The notes beneath the pieces are model-generated. The model saw only the letters and a program-made list of their open reading frames with translations. It searched no databases and was not told the origin of the DNA. Position numbers and translations under genes: made by a program. Source: Adiantum capillus-veneris (taxonomy: Eukaryota > Streptophyta > Polypodiopsida > Polypodiales > Pteridaceae). From it: a stretch of 52,500 bases of DNA. Where the stretch lies: the NCBI GenBank assembly GCA_014529385.2, contig CM043966.1:38226037-38278536 (forward strand), written 5' to 3'. This document shows positions 47,428 through 52,500 of this stretch, piece after piece (position 1 is the first letter of the stretch; every line of letters begins with the position of its first letter).

Positions 47428-48150
47428 TTAATAGTGTGCTGGTCTAAATTTCAAAAATGCCGCTCGAGGGCATGATAGTATTTGGGAAAAAGGAGAAACG
47501 CTGCCCTAGAATAGACAAAAAATAGTGTTGAAATTTTGTAAAGTAGCCTAATTTTTTGAAATTCCTCTCTAGTGTTCCGAAAAAAAGTGTCTCGTCTTAA
47601 TATCGTGCCGTTTCAATTTTAAAAGTGCCGATTGAGGGCATGGAAAAAGGAGAAATGCCACCCCAAAATAGACAAAAATAGTGTAAATTTTTTTTAAAAT
47701 AGCCTAAGTTTTTGAAGTTTCCTCTTGAAATATTTTCGTACCATAGCCTCAACATTGCCGAGCAGTATTCGGGAAAAAAGTGCCTCGGCTTAACACCATA
47801 CCATTTTGAATGTCAAAAATGCCGAGCAATTTTAAAAACCAGACTAATTTTTTTATGGGTTTTTACACTATTTTTCTCTCTTCTGGGGTTGAGAGCATTT
47901 TCAAAATTGAAAACGGTATGGTATTAGGTCTAGACACATTTCTCCCTAACAAAATTTTTTGAGAGGAAATTTTGGAAAATTAGGCACTATTTTTTGCATT
48001 TTTACACTACTTTTCTCTCTTTTGAGGTTGACAACATTTTCGAAATCGAAAACGGGATGGTATTCAATAGAGACACATTTTTCCCTAACATTGCTTGCAG
48101 CGAAACACTTTCTCTCTTTTGAGGTTGACAGCGTTTTCGATTTGAAGCAA
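47428..48150. repeat. R1 repeat cluster in both orientations
   Basis: Plus-oriented R1 copies lie at about 47433-47569 (its 5' part is left of the copia element), 47572-47730 and 47757-47830. Inverted copies lie at about 47858-47948, 47970-48092 and, partial, 48100-48145, reading 'ctctcttttgaggttgacaac.ttttcga..gaaaac'. The facing copies could fold into a long hairpin. TTAAT at 47428-47432 is the copia target duplication. Confidence 0.75.
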
Positions 48151-48276
48151 CAGACGGAAATTGACAAAATTTGAAGGTTTTTACAATGGACTCCCATTAA
48201 TTTCCTTAAAATTTTGTAGGTTTTCACGCTTTCAAATATAAAATTTAGAGGTAAATTTCAAAATAGGGTGACTGCA

Positions 48277-48279
<3 letters not shown>

Positions 48280-48353
<74 letters not shown>
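48280..48353 (+). repeat. (CT)n(CA)n compound microsatellite
   Basis: CT to about 48328, then CA to about 48353, adjoining the R1 cluster. Confidence 0.96.
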
Positions 48354-48355
<2 letters not shown>

Positions 48356-49081
48356 ATAAGCAATCGCCTCATCGAGCTCCGCAAGCCTTGGTACAGAGGG
48401 TGGTGACGAGGCCGTGTATCGTCATGCCTCCAGGCTCCAAGGGAGTACTCGCAAAGTCGTAGGGAAACAACTCGAGGACCCATAACTCTGCACTGACTAT
48501 CAAGCCTTGGAGTCTGCAGTCGTACTGACGCCGACGGCACTTCTGCATCTTCTGCCACGCTCTTGGTACCGACCGCTTGGCTCTTCAAGCACCTCCTCAC
48601 AGCCTTGCACATCTCAATGATCTCATGCTGCCTTCACTCACTCCCGACTCCCGACTCAGCCGAGTACACTGGATATGGAGAACTCTTCAGCCACTTTCCT
48701 TTCCTGACCCTCGGTCCCTCGTTGTTAGCAACTCACTATCAACAGCATGCAATCTTAAACTTGCTCACGCTTGGAACTCTACTTTGGAGAAGACGCAGCG
48801 ATCTGGCACAAGTACACAGACGATCAGCAGCGTGCAATCCCAAACCTGCTCATACGTTGGATTCTGGAACTCTACTTTGGAGAACACGCAGCAGACAAGC
48901 ACAAGTACATAGACACAGCAAACTGACAGGAGTCTACTTAAGGCTCTATACAATTCCGCACAGCTCTACGTACCTTTCTGCACGCCTTTCTCACCTCCAA
49001 AACAACTCGCCGTCCACGTGGAGCACATTCGTGAAAGTACGCCTAAGGTGGCTCAACACTAAGGCCTTTCCTTAGCAGGCC

Positions 49082-49085
<4 letters not shown>
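48354..49085 (+). other. Low-complexity open frames, no recognised gene
   Basis: A plus-strand frame (48563-49075) spans a two-copy direct repeat of about 88 bp at 48738-48911 ('cagc.tgcaatc..aaacttgctca...ctactttggaga.gac'). Composition is repeat-like and no domain is recognised. It is probably transposon-derived non-coding sequence. Confidence 0.4.

Positions 49086-49118
<33 letters not shown>
49086..49118 (+). repeat. (GA)n microsatellite
   Basis: A GA array directly after a GGCCTTAG-type repeat arm (about 49050-49085). Confidence 0.95.
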
Positions 49119-49121
<3 letters not shown>

Positions 49122-49714
49122 ATTCAGAAGAGAAATTGAAGGAAAAATGACCTTTCACTCCCAAAATAGGTAGTGCAAACGTTTGAATTAGATGGAATCA
49201 CAATATGTGCCAAGCTGAAGATTGAGGAAAACAATAGAAAAGTGAAGGGGTTGTTTTCATATCAAAGTCTCTCTCTCTCTCTCCCCAAACCCGTGGCTCG
49301 AGGTGGAGACAAAGCAAGGAACCGTCGTCTATCTTGCGCGAGGCTAGAACGGTGAGGCCATTTTTTTTATATGGAGCGTGTTGCACACTGAGCACGGAGC
49401 CCGTGACGATCAACTGGTGCAGGGCAACGATTAATTGCTCATTGTGAGATCTTGAGTTCAAACTGTGGGACTTGCATGGGGAATTCCCTGCGACTTTTAT
49501 AAGAGATGGAAGCCCTTCAAGGGATCTGCTGAGATTCCATGGAAACAATTGAAAGTAGATCGAGTGGTGCCAACGTCTTCATTAAGCAGTATCTTACAAG
49601 ATGCCGTGAAAGACTAAAGAGTTTAACACAAGGAAAGAAAACCAAATGGTTTTAAACTATCGTTTCGTTCACTATTTTGGGGAGGAGAGAGAGGGAAGGA
49701 GAGAGAGAGAAAAA
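49119..49714. other. Non-genic spacer
   Basis: I see no gene. Short CT and GA tracts near 49270 and 49685-49710. Confidence 0.4.
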
Positions 49715-50158
49715 GACACCCCTCTAATTTGTGAAAATTCCTAAAATACTATTTATCTAAGATTTTTTAATCTTTATTCCTTTTTGACAATTGACATCCG
49801 TTTTTGAGTGCCTAGCATGTAATTTGTCACGAATTACCTTGTAAATTTTAGTTTTATCGTCTTCTATTGGTAGACAATCAGTCTTCTTGTGAAATACTAT
49901 CGTTTGGGGAATTTATATTGCGAGTACATTTGGGGATTTTTCAAATTTGAGGGGGATGCGTGGGACAGAACCCAGGTGGGAGGTCGGCTAGCTAGCCAGG
50001 TGGAGGTTACAGGTGGCGAGATGACGAGAGGTGCCAGAGATGAATACAGGCTGAGTGATTGATCGCGAGAAGCTGCAAGACTAGACCCGCGCAGGCAACA
50101 GCAGCAGCGTAGTGGCTCCATGTAAGTGGAAGCTGATGATGCGAATGGTCCGGGTGTA

Positions 50159-50261
<103 letters not shown>

Positions 50262-50365
50262 GCAATCGAGGCATCGCAGGATCTGGAGAAGGGAGATGAG
50301 GGATGGTATGGCAAGTAGAGGAATGGGCCTGGCAGGAGTGGAGATATCCATGAGCAGACGATATG

Positions 50366-50366
<1 letters not shown>

Positions 50367-50413
<47 letters not shown>
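50367..50413 (+). repeat. (TG)n microsatellite
   Basis: A TG array, one of the few non-CT arrays here. Confidence 0.97.
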
Positions 50414-50417
<4 letters not shown>

Positions 50418-50801
50418 TTTTCCCTCCTCGCGCCGATAGAGGATGTAGAGCCCGCACACCAGAAGTAGAGGATGGGTCCCGTGCGAGCAGGCAGAGACAG
50501 GCAGGAGGGGATCTCGGGGCCGGGAGGGGGGGGTTGTGGCGAGCCAGAAAAGCAGCAAGATCCAAGGCAGCAGTAAATAGCTTAGGCTTCTCCTAGACTG
50601 AGTTGAGGGATCTTTGAAGATTCCAGCCAAGGAATTGAAGTTGAGCCATTTTTTTAGGTAGAGCAACGTTAGAACCACCCAAACCAAACTAAAACAGCAC
50701 CCCAAGTGTACAAATGCGACAAACACAATAGATTTAGCCCTCATGTGTGCAGTCTAAAATTTTATAAGATAGTGGTCACAGGATCCCTAGATAGCAGTTA
50801 C

Positions 50802-50850
50802 TTTTTGGCCTGCTGAAAAAAGGCCTTAGTGTTGGGTTGGGTTGGGCGTC
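50802..50850 (+). repeat. GGCCTTAG-type repeat arm, inverted relative to 49050
   Basis: 'tttttggcctgctgaaaaaaggccttagtgttggg' is the approximate reverse complement of plus 49060-49086. A related copy without the outer part is near 10298. Confidence 0.6.
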
Positions 50851-51905
50851 CTTTGACGGATGTCGTCCACATGGACAGCCAGTAGGTTTTTAGCTTTGTG
50901 TGAAGGCGAGGGCAGCACGACCGTCAGGACGACATGACTCGATGTGATAAAGGAAAACAAGGGCAGGCCTGCTGAGGACTCGAGGAGTGCATTAACGCTG
51001 TGGAGAAGGCGTGTGAGTTTACGTCACTGTCACCTGACACTTCCGCCAGCTCGCGTGTGGTTGCAGCTTGTCTCTCTTTTAATCTCTCATAGGAAGCCCT
51101 CTTCTCGGCATTGCCTAGCTCTGTCTGCCATAGTGCAAGCTCTCTCTTCGCTACACACGCACACGCGCGTGCATATCCACATGCCCTCTCTCTCCAACAT
51201 GCACCTGTCTAGAGGTAAGCACAATTCCATTAGATCAGGCAAGCATATTGGCATTCCCGCGCTCCTTGACATCCTCGCTCACAGGATTCTCCTCCACTCC
51301 GCTTGCGCTCAATCCACCTGCCTAAGGCCTACGGTCCTCTGTACCAACCACTCTCTCGCATGCCATGACCACGTGCCCTTGCAGCCCTATCCAACGCTCC
51401 GCCTGCTCGCGTCCATCACAGACAAGCAGAGACGCTATGCAACTCGCCACAGCAACCTCCTATTATTTGTATGAGCGACGCCTCTGCCTCTAAGCCAGCA
51501 AAAATCCACATATGATAATATATTCCGCTACACCACAACGACTCGTCTCAATGCGACCACCGGCGCTACCTGTCCCTTGTAGAGCCTCGCGACGAGTCGA
51601 AAGCCTGCTTTTTCACAATGCTGATATAACGCGCCTCACAAATTCCCTTTCAGATTTTCCAAATTCTCCAAAATACCGCAATCGTGAGATTAGATTTCTC
51701 CAAACTTAATTTTTTGTTTGCAGGTTTTCATAAGCATACCGATTATCTATAGGCAATATGTGACAATTACATGCTAAGCACTCAAACGCGGATGTCGATT
51801 GTCAAAAAGAAATAAAGATTAGAAAATCTTGAGTAGTACGACTATAGTTTAGGAATTTTTGAAATTTGAGAGATGTTTTAGGAATTTCCACAAATTAGAG
51901 GAGTA

Positions 51906-52500
51906 TTAACCAAAAAGTATTTCTTGAATCTTTCACTTTTGAGGTCGCATTGGCGTGTCCCCCCTCCCCCTCAACACACGTGCCATTTACTCTCTTTTTT
52001 TCCTTTAAAGGGAAACAAAGCATCTACTTAGATTCTGTTTAACGACCCCTTTTGAAAATTGGGGACACCTATTTGGCATTTTATCCCCAAGCAAATCCTA
52101 CATTCTTGCTGAGTTAAATCTTTTCAAGCTTTAGACTACCTCTCTATCCAAAACTTCTATCTATACTTTTTATAATGTAGCTTAAATTTTTCAAGGAAGG
52201 AGAGACCCTCCATGTGTCACTCACTGCTTCACTTAAGAGAAAACCTCTCTAAAATGCAAAAGGGAGAGTAAGATTGTAAGAAACAACATTCACCAAAAGA
52301 AGGGAGAGTAAGATTGTAAGAAACCACATTCAACAGCCTTTTGAGCCTTTTCAGCTTTTTGTCAGAATGAAAAATCAAAAGAACTTCTTTTTCTTTAGTA
52401 GTAGAAAGTGCTTTAGTCATAGAAAGTCAAAAGACTTTATCTTCTACATGGAATAAATGTATTGGTTTAAATGCACATAACAAAAAAGAGATAAATTTAG
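51906..52500. other. AT-rich flank with a 40-bp tandem duplication
   Basis: I see no gene. 'agggagagtaagattgtaag' occurs at 52261 and 52301 (units 52261-52294 and 52301-52334). Confidence 0.5.

Noticed and set aside
50944-51474. 176-aa plus-strand frame
   Set aside because: It lies within the long-TIR element, has biased His/Leu/Ser composition and no domain; not supported as a gene.

Overview
This is a stretch of plant nuclear DNA made almost entirely of nested and decayed transposable elements. A land plant is indicated by a giant Ty3/gypsy element with a tRNA-Asp-type primer site, a copia element primed by initiator tRNA-Met, a canonical Helitron Rep-helicase, plant-type LINE remnants and spliceosomal splice signals. 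The unusual Helentron-like element and the many (CT)n arrays would suit a fern, lycophyte or similar large genome, but I cannot prove the lineage. No single-copy housekeeping gene, rRNA, functional tRNA or CRISPR array is visible.

Layout. 1-5.4 kb (minus): a canonical Helitron Rep-helicase cut by the window edge and carrying two in-frame TGA codons, with two unrecognised accessory reading frames upstream. 5.4-10.3 kb: microsatellites, tandem and dispersed repeats with tRNA-like heads, a candidate tRNA-derived SINE and the zinc-finger end of a dead LINE. 10.85-12.55 kb plus 31.6-32.1 kb (plus strand): one LINE reverse transcriptase split in two by the next element. 12,551-31,605 (minus): a 19.06 kb Ty3/gypsy element with nearly identical LTRs, a perfect 5-bp target duplication, primer site and polypurine tract. 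In transcription order it has a 3.4 kb leader with palindromes, ORF1, gag, protease-RT, RNase H-integrase, a second retropepsin-like ORF, an internal copy of the polypurine tract, and a large ORF in the env position. A 2,005-bp TG..CA element, probably a solo LTR, is inserted in the leader and splits one palindrome. The nest therefore has three levels: LINE, then gypsy, then solo LTR.

32.1-33.6 kb: long CT arrays and copies of a dispersed repeat (called R1 here). 33.7-41.5 kb (minus): a decayed Helentron/Helitron2-like element whose PIF1-type helicase is followed in the same reading frame by an exonuclease/endonuclease/phosphatase-type endonuclease. Upstream of it lies a spliced gene with a possible OB-fold, perhaps an ssDNA-binding accessory. 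42,061-47,427 (minus): a Ty1/copia element with 227-bp LTRs and a TTAAT target duplication, inserted into an R1 copy. Its RT active-site block is duplicated in frame. 47.4-52.5 kb: an R1 cluster in both orientations, more microsatellites and an element with long imperfect terminal inverted repeats (about 49.7-51.9 kb).

The genes cooperate only as parts of their own elements. Most major coding regions carry stops or frameshifts, and many of the stops are explained by C-to-T or G-to-A changes, as expected for methylated plant DNA. The observations most worth following are the helicase-endonuclease Helentron and the gypsy element's extra modules: second retropepsin, tandem H2C2 fingers, duplicated polypurine tract and palindromic leader.
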